A DNA stretch of 41,959 nucleotides from Sutterella sp. (lineage in GTDB: Bacteria; Pseudomonadota; Gammaproteobacteria; Burkholderiales; Burkholderiaceae_F): positions 1 to 41,959 of the forward strand of contig JAHHRG010000013.1 of assembly GCA_020025965.1 (NCBI GenBank). The letters run 5' to 3'. Shown here piece by piece: positions 32,563 to 40,183 of this stretch (positions are counted from its first letter, which is position 1; each line of letters begins with the position of its first letter). The translations under genes and the position numbers were made by a program. The notes under the pieces were generated by a model, which searched no databases, was not told the origin of the DNA, and worked only from the letters and a program-made list of their open reading frames with translations.

Positions 32563-32929
32563 TCTTTTTCCGTAATTGAAAAAACCGCCGCCGGCAATGC
32601 TTGGAGAGACCCGGAGAAGCGATTTGACATCGGATCAGCACCATCCTTCACTCTGAAAGGCGGGATCGACGATGTCGTTAAAATGATTGTTAAAAGAATC
32701 GTCTCGTCCGATATTGCATCGCTTAGGATATACGAAACGTTCTCTGGTGGCTATATTATATGGATTAGGATTCTTTGTGGCTGACGTTTTTTCAATCGTT
32801 TGTTTAGGGTTTTCCAATTGAAAACGCTTCTCTCGAAAGGAAAAATTTCATTTCCGCTTGTCGGAGACGACCAACTCCGACCGTCGCGAGCCGCCGAAGA
32901 TCGCACTTTTTAGGAGAGGATTTCAGAAA
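32563..32929. other. 367-base divergent regulatory region
   Basis: It separates the hydrogenase operon from ridA. It holds an AT-rich core (TATATTATAT near 32752) suited to a promoter and an inverted repeat GTTTTC-CAATT-GAAAAC at 32809-32825. No canonical FNR palindrome and no credible gene are seen. Confidence 0.45.
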
Positions 32930-33313
32930 ATGCGCATGATTACGCCGCCTTTTAAAGGCGAAAACAAAGGACATTACACCGCCGGCGTCATTTCAAAAGG
33001 CATGCTCTACGTTTCGGGGCAGCTGTCGATTGATCCGGATACGCGAGAAGTCTGCCAAGGCGATATCCGCGAACATACGAGACTGGCGCTTGACAACGTC
33101 GACCGCGTCTTGAAAGAAGCGGGCGTACCGCGCGACAAGGTGGTTTTCTGCCGAGTCTATACGCCTAGCAACACCTACTGGGGACCGATCAACGAAGAAT
33201 ACGCGAAGTTCTTCGGCGATCACAAACCCGGCCGCGTCATTGTGTCGACAACCGAACTTCATTTCGGTTGTCTCGTCGAAATCGAAGCGATTGCCGAGGT
33301 TGACGAAGACTAA
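32930..33313 (+). CDS. RidA-family reactive enamine/imine deaminase
   Basis: About 127 residues. The ATG at 32930 follows AGGAGAGGA; the reading frame opens earlier but without support. The family fold is clear: YVSGQLSIDP near the start, a central helix DNVDRVLKEAGV, and the C-terminal VEIEAIAEV. The Arg that holds the substrate carboxylate is R102 in GRVIVSTTEL. RidA proteins hydrolyse 2-aminoacrylate and similar intermediates released by PLP enzymes. The next gene, 25 bases downstream, encodes such a PLP enzyme, so this RidA most likely serves it. Confidence 0.92.
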   Translation: MRMITPPFKGENKGHYTAGVISKGMLYVSGQLSIDPDTREVCQGDIREHTRLALDNVDRVLKEAGVPRDKVVFCRVYTPSNTYWGPINEEYAKFFGDHKPGRVIVSTTELHFGCLVEIEAIAEVDED

Positions 33314-33338
33314 CACCCATTCTTGAGGACCAATTCGA

Positions 33339-34439
33339 ATGTCTTATATCTGTACGAAGTGCGGCAAAATGACCGATGCCGCCCCCCGTCGTCCCTGTTG
33401 CACTTGCGGCGGCCTCTTCGAACTCTTTCACGAACCGCCCGCTTGGGATCCGAAATTAATCGACAAGAGCGAATGGAGTCTTTTCCGTTACCGTGCCTTT
33501 ATGGCGGTGGACGGTGATGTCTGGCGCGACGTCACGATGGGAGAAGGCATGACACCCGTGATTCCGTTTGATCGTGAAGCGGGCGTTTACTTCAAGATGG
33601 ACTACACGATGCCGACGCTCTCTTTTAAGGACCGCGGCGCAGCGACCCTTGTTTCTCATATGAAGGCGATCGGCGTTGACTACTGCGTTCAGGATTCCAG
33701 CGGCAACGGCGGGAATGCCGTCGCGGCTTATTGCGCCCGTGCCGGCATTCGCTGCGAAATCTTCGTTCCCGAAGGCACGAGCCCCAAGAAGATCACGATG
33801 ATCGAAGCCCACGGCGCGAAGGTGCACGTCGTGCCCGGCACGCGAGATCACTGTGCCGACGTCTGCCGAGCTCAGGTGAAGGAAAAAGGCGCTTACTACG
33901 CGAATCACGTCTACAACCCCTATTTCTACGAGGGGATGAAGGCCTACATTTACGAAACGTTCGAGCAGTTGGGACGCATTCCGGCCAATATTGTCATTCC
34001 GGTCGGCAACGGCACGCTCTTTATCGGCGCGATGAAAGCTCTTGAACACCTGGTCGCCTCCGGGGCAATTGAGAAGTTCCCCAACATCATCGCGCTTCAG
34101 AGCGAACTCTGCGATCCGCTCTATCAGGCCCGAAAAGCAGGACTCACGGAACCCGCCAAGATCACGCCGAAGCCTACGCTGGCTGAAGGCATCGCAATCG
34201 GCGTCCCCATGCGCGGACATGAAATTCTTGACTACATGGTTCGTCACGACGTCAAGGTCGTCACCGCTCCCGAAGACAGAATCCTCGAAGCCCGTGCCGA
34301 AATTGCCCGCCGCGGCATTTACTGCGAACACACGACTGCCGCAAACTATGCCGCTTACCTTCGCTATTGCGAAATCTACGGCCCGACGCCCGACACGCTC
34401 ATCACAATGTGCGGAGCCGGCATTAAGTCCGACCACTAA
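33339..34439 (+). CDS. Threonine-synthase-like PLP enzyme with N-terminal zinc ribbon
   Basis: About 366 residues. The N-terminus has a C-x2-C...C-x2-C zinc-ribbon pattern (C5, C8, C20, C23), then a fold-type II PLP domain with the internal aldimine lysine K97 in LSFKDRG and the phosphate-binding SSGNGGNA loop. A glycine-rich PVGNGTLF loop and a final MCGAGIKSDH complete it. This is the threonine synthase/threonine dehydratase superfamily; the zinc-ribbon-bearing branch includes many annotated threonine synthases, but also poorly characterised lyases. Being paired with RidA suggests that it releases an enamine, as dehydratases do. The actual substrate is uncertain. A terminator follows. Confidence 0.85.
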   Translation: MSYICTKCGKMTDAAPRRPCCTCGGLFELFHEPPAWDPKLIDKSEWSLFRYRAFMAVDGDVWRDVTMGEGMTPVIPFDREAGVYFKMDYTMPTLSFKDRGAATLVSHMKAIGVDYCVQDSSGNGGNAVAAYCARAGIRCEIFVPEGTSPKKITMIEAHGAKVHVVPGTRDHCADVCRAQVKEKGAYYANHVYNPYFYEGMKAYIYETFEQLGRIPANIVIPVGNGTLFIGAMKALEHLVASGAIEKFPNIIALQSELCDPLYQARKAGLTEPAKITPKPTLAEGIAIGVPMRGHEILDYMVRHDVKVVTAPEDRILEARAEIARRGIYCEHTTAANYAAYLRYCEIYGPTPDTLITMCGAGIKSDH

Positions 34440-34456
34440 GCGCATTTGTCAGTAAA

Positions 34457-34492
34457 TGAAAAGGCTGCGATTTTCACGTCGCAGCCTTTTTT
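34457..34492. terminator. Bidirectional terminator between converging genes
   Basis: AAAAGGCTGCG pairs with CGCAGCCTTTT, nine-to-ten-base loop, with T-runs on both sides. Confidence 0.88.
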
Positions 34493-34502
34493 ATTCGGTC
34501 GG

Positions 34503-35450
34503 TCAATTGCTTTGTTCGTCGGGTTCCGGATGACCGTCCGGCTTCGAACAGGCTTTGTCAAAGTCCAATTCACAGGCAAGCTCAAAGAATTTGTGTGCCT
34601 TGTCGGAATCGTGCTCCACAAAGCGTCCCTTTGCGCAGAGTAGCCCCAACTGATAATAAGCTTCGCCGTCACCACTCTCCGCGGCAAGTTTGAGCCAACG
34701 AAGACCTTTATCGATATTTTGCGAGATCCCCAGACCGTTCAGATAGAGAAGACCCAAACGCGTTTGCGCTCCTACGATCCCGACCCGAGCCGCCATCTGA
34801 TACCAACGAAAGGCCGCTGAGAAGTCCTGCTTTTCATACTGACCGCGTTCGTAAACGAGCCCCAGCATATATTGGGCTTCCGGCTGATCGAGCTGGGCGG
34901 CCTTCTTAAAGAGACGAACAGCCTTCTGTTCGTCCCGCTCGACACCCTGACCGTTCATGTAACAGCTCGCCAAAATAGCCGTTGCATTGGGATGGCCCTT
35001 CGCCGCAGCCTTTGCATACCATTTTGCCGCCGTCACGTCGTTCGCTTCAACGCCTCGCCCGTTTTCATAAAAGAGCCCCAACGCACACATCGCATCGGCG
35101 TTCTCTTGCTTCACTGCAGCCCGATACCACTTGACGGCCTCCTCATAATCGAGCGGCACGCCCATACCGTTTTCATAACAGTTTCCGAGCGAAAACTGCG
35201 CCTCGCTGTTGCCCTGCTCCGCCGCTTTGCGATACCACTCTGCTGCCAAGGTCGCATCGGCTTCAACACCTTTGCCAATCTCATAATTGGTTCCGAGTTG
35301 CCATTGTGCGTCGGCATTGCCGGCTTCGGCTGCCGCCACGAGCGCCTCGTGCGCATTCACGACCTCGTCAGCCGAAACAGGGACAGCGAGACCCACGCTC
35401 AAGAGAATGAGCATCAACACTTGAGAGGAACGAGTAAAGAATTGAGGCAT
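34503..35450 (-). CDS. Exported Sel1-repeat protein
   Basis: About 315 residues. The start at 35450 has GGAG upstream and gives a signal peptide with SVGLAVPVSA before the cleavage. Seven or so Sel1 repeats follow, each of about 36 residues with the pattern A-x-x-x-LG-x-x-Y-x-x-G-x-G-V-x-x-D. Such solenoids act as periplasmic adaptor proteins for protein-protein contact; no partner is suggested by the neighbours. A short charged tail ends the protein. It is convergent with the threonine-synthase-like gene. Confidence 0.93.
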   Translation of the reverse strand: MPQFFTRSSQVLMLILLSVGLAVPVSADEVVNAHEALVAAAEAGNADAQWQLGTNYEIGKGVEADATLAAEWYRKAAEQGNSEAQFSLGNCYENGMGVPLDYEEAVKWYRAAVKQENADAMCALGLFYENGRGVEANDVTAAKWYAKAAAKGHPNATAILASCYMNGQGVERDEQKAVRLFKKAAQLDQPEAQYMLGLVYERGQYEKQDFSAAFRWYQMAARVGIVGAQTRLGLLYLNGLGISQNIDKGLRWLKLAAESGDGEAYYQLGLLCAKGRFVEHDSDKAHKFFELACELDFDKACSKPDGHPEPDEQSN

Positions 35451-35626
35451 GTTTAGCTCCGAAATTAGCACCGAGTAAACGACGTTATTTTTCACTATAG
35501 CGCCTTTTTGAGCTTGGCTCCGATTTTCTTCACTATTTGGAACGAGATTACCGACAATTACCTGAAAGACTTAGAATATTCTGACTTCTGAAAATCCTAC
35601 TGCCGTCGTCCTTGGGAGCAAAAATC

Positions 35627-36436
35627 ATGCGTCTGACCGTTGTTGTTGAGAACCAAACTTCTAAACAAGGACTCTATGCCGAATGGGGATACTCTTCGTG
35701 GCTCCAAACACCCGATACGAATCTGCTTTTTGACACGGGCGGCATTCTCCATACCCTGGAGCCCAACCTTCGAACCTTGGGACTCAATCCGGCAAAGCTT
35801 GAGCATCTCGTTCTTTCTCACGGGCACTTCGACCATACGTCGGGAGTGATCGACGTCGTAAGGCGTTGTCCGTCAATCAAAATTTGGGCTGCAGAATCGA
35901 TCGGACGACTTCGCCTGGGCGACGCGGATGCAAAGCGCTTATCGGGAGGCGGTTCGCTCTTGGCCAATTTGGCTGCGGAAACAATCAATCCGTGGAAAAC
36001 GATCGCCCCCGGCGTGACGGCCTTCACCGTTCCCTCGGAAATGCGCGACCCACGCTGGGTCTGCACGACCGAGATGTTTGAAGTGAATGATCGGGGTGAA
36101 ACCGTGCCCGACACCTTCGCGGACGATGTCTCGATGGTGGTCGAAGGCATTCACGGCTCCTCGTTGCTGTTAGGCTGTGCGCACGCAGGATTGCCCAACA
36201 TTCTGCGCTACGCATCCGAAACCTTCGGAATCCGACACTTCTATACGGTCTTGGGCGGCACGCATTTGTCGGGCGTTGCACCCGTCGATTACCCGAAATG
36301 GATCGAAGCGCTTAAAGCCTTCTCGGTCGAACGTTGGCGGTGCAACCACTGTACGGGCTTTTTAGCAGCCGCCGAATTGGCACGGCATTTCAAGGACGTC
36401 GACTGGGCCGCAGCCGGAACCGTACACGATCTCTGA
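35627..36436 (+). CDS. MBL-fold metallohydrolase
   Basis: About 269 residues. The ATG at 35627 is preceded by GGGAGC. The metallo-beta-lactamase motif is HGHFDH (about residues 65-70), the next metal residue is probably in GCAHAGLPN, and a final His in NHCTG completes the site. The layout fits the branch that includes 7,8-dihydropterin-6-methyl-4-(beta-D-ribofuranosyl)aminobenzene-5'-phosphate synthase-like proteins (COG1237). The real substrate is not known. It is divergent from the Sel1 gene. Confidence 0.88.
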   Translation: MRLTVVVENQTSKQGLYAEWGYSSWLQTPDTNLLFDTGGILHTLEPNLRTLGLNPAKLEHLVLSHGHFDHTSGVIDVVRRCPSIKIWAAESIGRLRLGDADAKRLSGGGSLLANLAAETINPWKTIAPGVTAFTVPSEMRDPRWVCTTEMFEVNDRGETVPDTFADDVSMVVEGIHGSSLLLGCAHAGLPNILRYASETFGIRHFYTVLGGTHLSGVAPVDYPKWIEALKAFSVERWRCNHCTGFLAAAELARHFKDVDWAAAGTVHDL

Positions 36437-36440
36437 ACGA

Positions 36441-36487
36441 TAAAAAAAGAAAGACGCCGACTCGAACAAACGAGAGGCGTCTTTTTT
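36441..36487. terminator. Bidirectional terminator between converging MBL and nrdG genes
   Basis: AAGACGCC (36451-36458) pairs with GGCGTCTT (36476-36483) with an inner CTCG/CGAG hairpin; A- and T-runs flank both sides. Confidence 0.85.
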
Positions 36488-36491
36488 CTGT

Positions 36492-36962
36492 CTAGTGCTT
36501 AACCGGATGGAGCTCAATCACGCGCTGATTGCTGCTTCCGTACCAGAGGCCCTTGCCTTCCACTTTGAGGTGTTCGATAAAGGGGCCGTCAACGAGCGTA
36601 TCGATATAGTCGAGGATCGGCGAATCCTCGATCTTTTCACGGCGTCGGCCCGTCCAGAGCCAGATGCTCTTTGTCTGCCCAAACTTTTCGCGCACGGCCT
36701 TGACGATGTCGAGCACCGTTTCACGGTTTGCTTCTTCCATCGGATCACCGCCCAAAAGGCTCAGACCTTCGATAAAGTCGTCATCCAGAGCGCCGAGGAT
36801 CTTCTTCAAGGTGTCGTCGGTAAAAAGATTGCCGGCATTGAAATCCCAGCTTTCTTCATTAAAGCAACCCTTACATTTGAGCGTACAGCCCGAAACAAAA
36901 AGCGAGACACGAACGCCGGGGCCGTTGGCCGTGTCGCAGGTATTGAGTCCGATGTAGTGCAT
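36492..36962 (-). CDS. nrdG: Anaerobic ribonucleotide reductase activating enzyme
   Basis: About 156 residues, the usual length. It is a radical SAM protein that forms the glycyl radical on NrdD. The [4Fe-4S] cluster motif is C26-x3-C30-x2-C33 in SGCTLKCKGC. GGDPMEE matches the SAM-binding GGE-like segment. It lies 76 bases downstream of nrdD in the same direction. Confidence 0.96.
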   Translation of the reverse strand: MHYIGLNTCDTANGPGVRVSLFVSGCTLKCKGCFNEESWDFNAGNLFTDDTLKKILGALDDDFIEGLSLLGGDPMEEANRETVLDIVKAVREKFGQTKSIWLWTGRRREKIEDSPILDYIDTLVDGPFIEHLKVEGKGLWYGSSNQRVIELHPVKH

Positions 36963-37038
36963 GAGAGGGCAACACGGCGCGTCCAGTGGTCTCCGGCGCG
37001 CCGTCTGTTGAGTGACAGGTTAAATCAGAATCGACGAA

Positions 37039-39201
37039 TTACATGCTCTTGCGATTCTTAATTTCGCACATCTTGCCGTCGTTCATGCGCGAAGTGCCGT
37101 TCACGTTCGAATAGCCGAGATAACCGCAGACGCGGGAAATAACGGACAAATTCGTGCTGCCGCAGTGCGGGCAGGTGTGAAGCACATTCGTGCTGTGCTT
37201 GCCGCAATCGCCGCAGTAGGCGCTGTCAAAGTTCACACCCTGATAAAAGCCCTTCTTCATGCCGCGACGAATCACGGACTTGACGGCATCGAAATTGTCC
37301 GGATTGTCCAAGCGAACGTACTGGATATGGCCGCCTTCGCAAAGATGGAAGTCACGGAATTCGTGATCCTGCTTTTCAAAAGGCGTGATTTCCTCCGTCA
37401 CGTTCACGTGGAAAGAGTTCGTGAAGTAGTCCGGGCTGTAGTGAGCCGTATGGGCAAAGACGTTGTCGATCGAATTGGCCTTGCAGAAGGTGTCGTACTG
37501 ACGAGCCTGCGTGGAACAAAGCGATTCGGCGGGCGTGCCGTAGATGGCGTAGAGATAGTGGTCTTCGGCCTTGAACTGAGCGAGCTTTTCCTTGAGGTGC
37601 GTCAAAACGGTCGAGGAGAATTCGCCGCCTTCTTCAACCAAGCGCTTGCCGCTCCAGAGATAGGTCGCTTCGTCAAGAGCCGTGATACCGAAGGAAGCGG
37701 TCATGTAGCGAACCAAGTCGCCGACCTTTTCGTCCGGGCCCTTCGTGCCTTCGTAGAAGCCGCCCTGCGTAAAGGCGAGCGGGTTGCTCGAGCACTTCTG
37801 CTGACGAATGATGTCGTAACGCTTATTGAAGAAGGAACGGATGAATTCGAGTCGTTCGTCAAGAATCGTCCAGAAGGCGTCGCGCCAGCTGTCCGGATGC
37901 TGGAGCTGAGCGAGCTTGAGGATGATCGGAAGGTTCAGGGAAACGGCACCGATATTGCAACGGCCGACCGTGACGGCTTCGCCCTGTTCGTTTTCCCAGT
38001 AGGAAAGGAAGGCGCGGCAACCCATCGGGGACGTAATGGCACCCGTTTCCTGGAAGATCTTCGAAACACTGCCGGATTCGGAAGAAAGCGACAGGTAGTC
38101 CGGATACATGCATTCGGAAGACGTACGAACGGCTTCGTCAAAAAGTTCGGACGAGGAACGATCGCTGTCGATCTGCTTTTCGTCATAGAGATAGACGAGC
38201 TTCGGGAAGACGACGGGCTTGCCATCCTTACCGTGACCGTTACGACGAACGCGGAGCATCACGACGCTGATCGTCTTCAGCCATTCCTTATCTTCTTCGG
38301 AATTCTTGTCGACATCCCACTGACCGAAAGTGATCGTCGTGAAGGCAAAGTCACCGCGAGAGCACGGAACCGTGTTGAGCTTCAATTCGAGAGACTGGAA
38401 GCCCTGTTCGAGTTCGCGAACGACGTCTTTCTTGGCAATGCGCTGGGCGGTTTCTTCATCGATGCCGATTTCGCGGTACTTGGCGAGCGCGGCGGCGAGG
38501 CTCTTCTTCACATAGGGGAGAAGAACCTTGTCGAGTTCGGGCAAGGTGAAGCCGCCGAACTGCTGGGCGGTCGCAACGAGCGTAATGTCGCCGATCACCT
38601 GAAGAGCGGAAAGCACGGTCTTCGGTTCGGAATACTGAACGTTCGACATTTCGAAGCCGTCCTTCAGGACGCGGCCGATGTCGAACAGGCAGCAGTTGAT
38701 ACAGCCGAGAATCATGTCGCGCAAGTCGTGAATATAGATATCACCGCGTTCGATCAATTCCTTTTCACGGCCGGAGAGATAGAACTGCTTATAGAGAGAC
38801 TTCGTGAGATAGCCCTTGATGAGAGAGCCTTTCGTCGAAACCAGGGAGCTGTCGTAGTTGGCGTTTTCACGGTCACCGAGACGAAGCACGTCGTCGGCGT
38901 CCTGACGAAGCTGCTCGAAGGTCTTGGCGTAGGTCGTCTTGTAATAACGGTATTCGGCGTAAGCTTCGGCCACCTGACGGAACTGCTGACTGGCAAGAAC
39001 GGCAATCACGAGCTCGTGGAGCTGACCGACGGACACTTCCTTTTCATCGGCAAGGCGCTGGCGCACTTCGGCAGCGATTCGGTCAAGACGTTCTTCATCA
39101 ATTGTCTGGTCGCAACGGTAGGCGGCTTTCTTCACAGCATCGATAATCTTCGCCGTCTTGAAATCTTCGCGGGAATTGTCTTTCTTAACTACAGTCAGCA
39201 T
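37039..39201 (-). CDS. nrdD: Anaerobic (class III) ribonucleoside-triphosphate reductase
   Basis: About 720 residues. The ATG at 39201 follows GAAGG; a TTG seven codons earlier is unlikely. An N-terminal ATP-cone (VVKKDNSREDFKTAKI) gives allosteric control. The barrel domain includes NIGAVSLNL and SSNPLAFTQGGFYEG. The C-terminus has a zinc site (CGDC and CPHC) and the glycyl radical motif RVCGYLG. It reduces NTPs to dNTPs without oxygen, using formate in the usual scheme. Its presence points to anaerobic DNA synthesis. A long upstream region with paired NrdR-box-like sites precedes it. Confidence 0.97.
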   Translation of the reverse strand: MLTVVKKDNSREDFKTAKIIDAVKKAAYRCDQTIDEERLDRIAAEVRQRLADEKEVSVGQLHELVIAVLASQQFRQVAEAYAEYRYYKTTYAKTFEQLRQDADDVLRLGDRENANYDSSLVSTKGSLIKGYLTKSLYKQFYLSGREKELIERGDIYIHDLRDMILGCINCCLFDIGRVLKDGFEMSNVQYSEPKTVLSALQVIGDITLVATAQQFGGFTLPELDKVLLPYVKKSLAAALAKYREIGIDEETAQRIAKKDVVRELEQGFQSLELKLNTVPCSRGDFAFTTITFGQWDVDKNSEEDKEWLKTISVVMLRVRRNGHGKDGKPVVFPKLVYLYDEKQIDSDRSSSELFDEAVRTSSECMYPDYLSLSSESGSVSKIFQETGAITSPMGCRAFLSYWENEQGEAVTVGRCNIGAVSLNLPIILKLAQLQHPDSWRDAFWTILDERLEFIRSFFNKRYDIIRQQKCSSNPLAFTQGGFYEGTKGPDEKVGDLVRYMTASFGITALDEATYLWSGKRLVEEGGEFSSTVLTHLKEKLAQFKAEDHYLYAIYGTPAESLCSTQARQYDTFCKANSIDNVFAHTAHYSPDYFTNSFHVNVTEEITPFEKQDHEFRDFHLCEGGHIQYVRLDNPDNFDAVKSVIRRGMKKGFYQGVNFDSAYCGDCGKHSTNVLHTCPHCGSTNLSVISRVCGYLGYSNVNGTSRMNDGKMCEIKNRKSM

Positions 39202-39506
39202 GTGGGCCTTCGGGTTAAACAATCGGTTAAGGGCCTCAAGCGACGAATCGTTCTGATCGGGGGAATGTCGCAGGCGGCCAAAGCAAAAATGAGGGGCTCT
39301 TCGTTTGAGTGTGCCTAATGTTATTGAAAAGGTTTCGCCCCCGCAATACTCCGAAGGGGTAAATCGAGAGAAAAAATCTATTACGACGATAGATTAAGTC
39401 TTCAGCCTTAAAAGAGGGTTTGCTTGACCTGAACGCTCGTCTATTTGATAACCCCCTGATAATCGCAGGGTTTCGAGATTCGGAACATCTGACATCGTCC
39501 GTCATG

Positions 39507-39558
39507 ATTGACGTGCCCTTTTTCGGAGCTGCCGGAGGTATCCCCTTTTCACGTCAAT
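39507..39558 (-). promoter_or_regulatory. Inverted repeat in the nrdD leader
   Basis: Perfect 9-bp arms, ATTGACGTG (39507-39515) and CACGTCAAT (39550-39558), with a 34-base loop containing GGAG/CTCC-type pairing. It may be a structured part of the nrdD leader. Confidence 0.35.
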
Positions 39559-39637
39559 AGGATTTTTCTATTTGCAAAATCCCGACAAGAGAGCTATAGG
39601 GAAAAACAGCATTAGTTGTGTGCTTTTTATGCAAAAA

Positions 39638-39653
39638 ACACAAAATATAGTTA
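39638..39653. promoter_or_regulatory. NrdR-box-like site 1
   Basis: ACACAAAATATAGTTA matches the NrdR consensus ACACWATATATWGTGT at 13 of 16 positions. A second site starts 30 bases further on. Confidence 0.4.
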
Positions 39654-39667
39654 CACCAGTTGTCTTC

Positions 39668-39683
39668 ACACAATATCTTCTGC
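39668..39683. promoter_or_regulatory. NrdR-box-like site 2
   Basis: ACACAATATCTTCTGC matches the NrdR consensus at about 12 of 16 positions; the left half is perfect. NrdR usually binds tandem boxes about three helical turns apart, as here. Confidence 0.35.
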
Positions 39684-39824
39684 TTTGCTTTTAGTCCCCT
39701 TAAACTTACGCAAATTGTCCGTCCCCAAAGAATATCAAAGACTTGCGCCCGTGCGTCCGATCGTGAAAAGGAGCTCAGTTCCCGATTGGATACAGGCCTG
39801 CGACGACACAAAAACACAAGGACG

Positions 39825-39896
39825 GCGATCGACGGCGTCCTCCCCTTCGAGAGGATCCGATCGCTCTCCCCTTGGAGCCTCTTTTTTGTCTTTTCG
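39825..39896 (+). ncRNA. Candidate structured small RNA 3' end or attenuator
   Basis: GCGATCG (39825-39831) pairs with CGATCGC (39858-39864), enclosing a TCCTC/GAGGA hairpin. Immediately after, CTCC-CCTT-GGAG is followed by CCTCTTTTTT, a terminator-like end. It is about 290 bases before the Dcu gene. It could end an independent RNA or attenuate the downstream operon. The 5' end is not determined. Confidence 0.4.
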
Positions 39897-39990
39897 CAAT
39901 TCGAATCGTTTTTCCGACCTAGAAACTCACGGAAACGCATCCCTTTTGAGTCCGGTTTCGTCTGGTGCTTCTAGGGTGCATATCGGGGCT

Positions 39991-40006
39991 TAATTGTCGA
40001 CAATTA
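39991..40006. promoter_or_regulatory. Perfect 16-bp palindrome, candidate operator of a GntR-type regulator
   Basis: TAATTGTCGACAATTA. The core TTGTCGACAA fits the TTGTNNACAA-like sites of many FCD-type GntR regulators. It lies about 180 bases before the Dcu start. Confidence 0.45.
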
Positions 40007-40024
40007 TCGACCACTTCGGCCATT

Positions 40025-40038
40025 TTGATCTATCTCAA
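40025..40038. promoter_or_regulatory. FNR-like site
   Basis: TTGATCTATCTCAA differs at one position from TTGAT-N4-ATCAA. It lies about 145 bases upstream of the Dcu gene, whose family is FNR-activated in enteric bacteria. Confidence 0.45.
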
Positions 40039-40183
40039 ATGAAATACGGCGTTCAACGTCTTTTACGGGTCTTTCTTGCTCTCACGCCTATTTACAATTG
40101 GAAAAGTCCGGTTTGGGTAAAAAGTCTCGTCGAAGGCTCCGAACCAATTCATAACCCCTCTTTATCTCAAGTCATCAACCAAA

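Larger units (their letters stand above)
39202..40183. other. 982-base divergent regulatory region between nrdD and the Dcu gene
   Basis: No credible gene is seen. It holds, in order, an inverted repeat at 39507-39558 (ATTGACGTG with CACGTCAAT), two NrdR-box-like sites and a structured RNA candidate ending in a T-run. A TAATTGTCGACAATTA palindrome and an FNR-like site follow. A small CCCTG/CAGGG hairpin lies near 39453-39470. Short open frames here have no ribosome sites or family features. Confidence 0.6.

Noticed and set aside
37165..39318. Long open frame antisense to nrdD.
   Set aside because: It is a shadow of nrdD codon use; no independent support.
39236..39505. Small open frame of 89 codons in the nrdD leader.
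   Set aside because: No ribosome site, atypical composition, and it crosses predicted hairpins; not supported as a gene.
39660..39896. Possible 6S RNA (CTGCGACGACACA and AGTCCCCT segments resemble E. coli ssrS).
   Set aside because: The two matches are short and I could not find a closing stem between the expected 5' and 3' ends or the typical neighbours, so I report only a structured RNA candidate.
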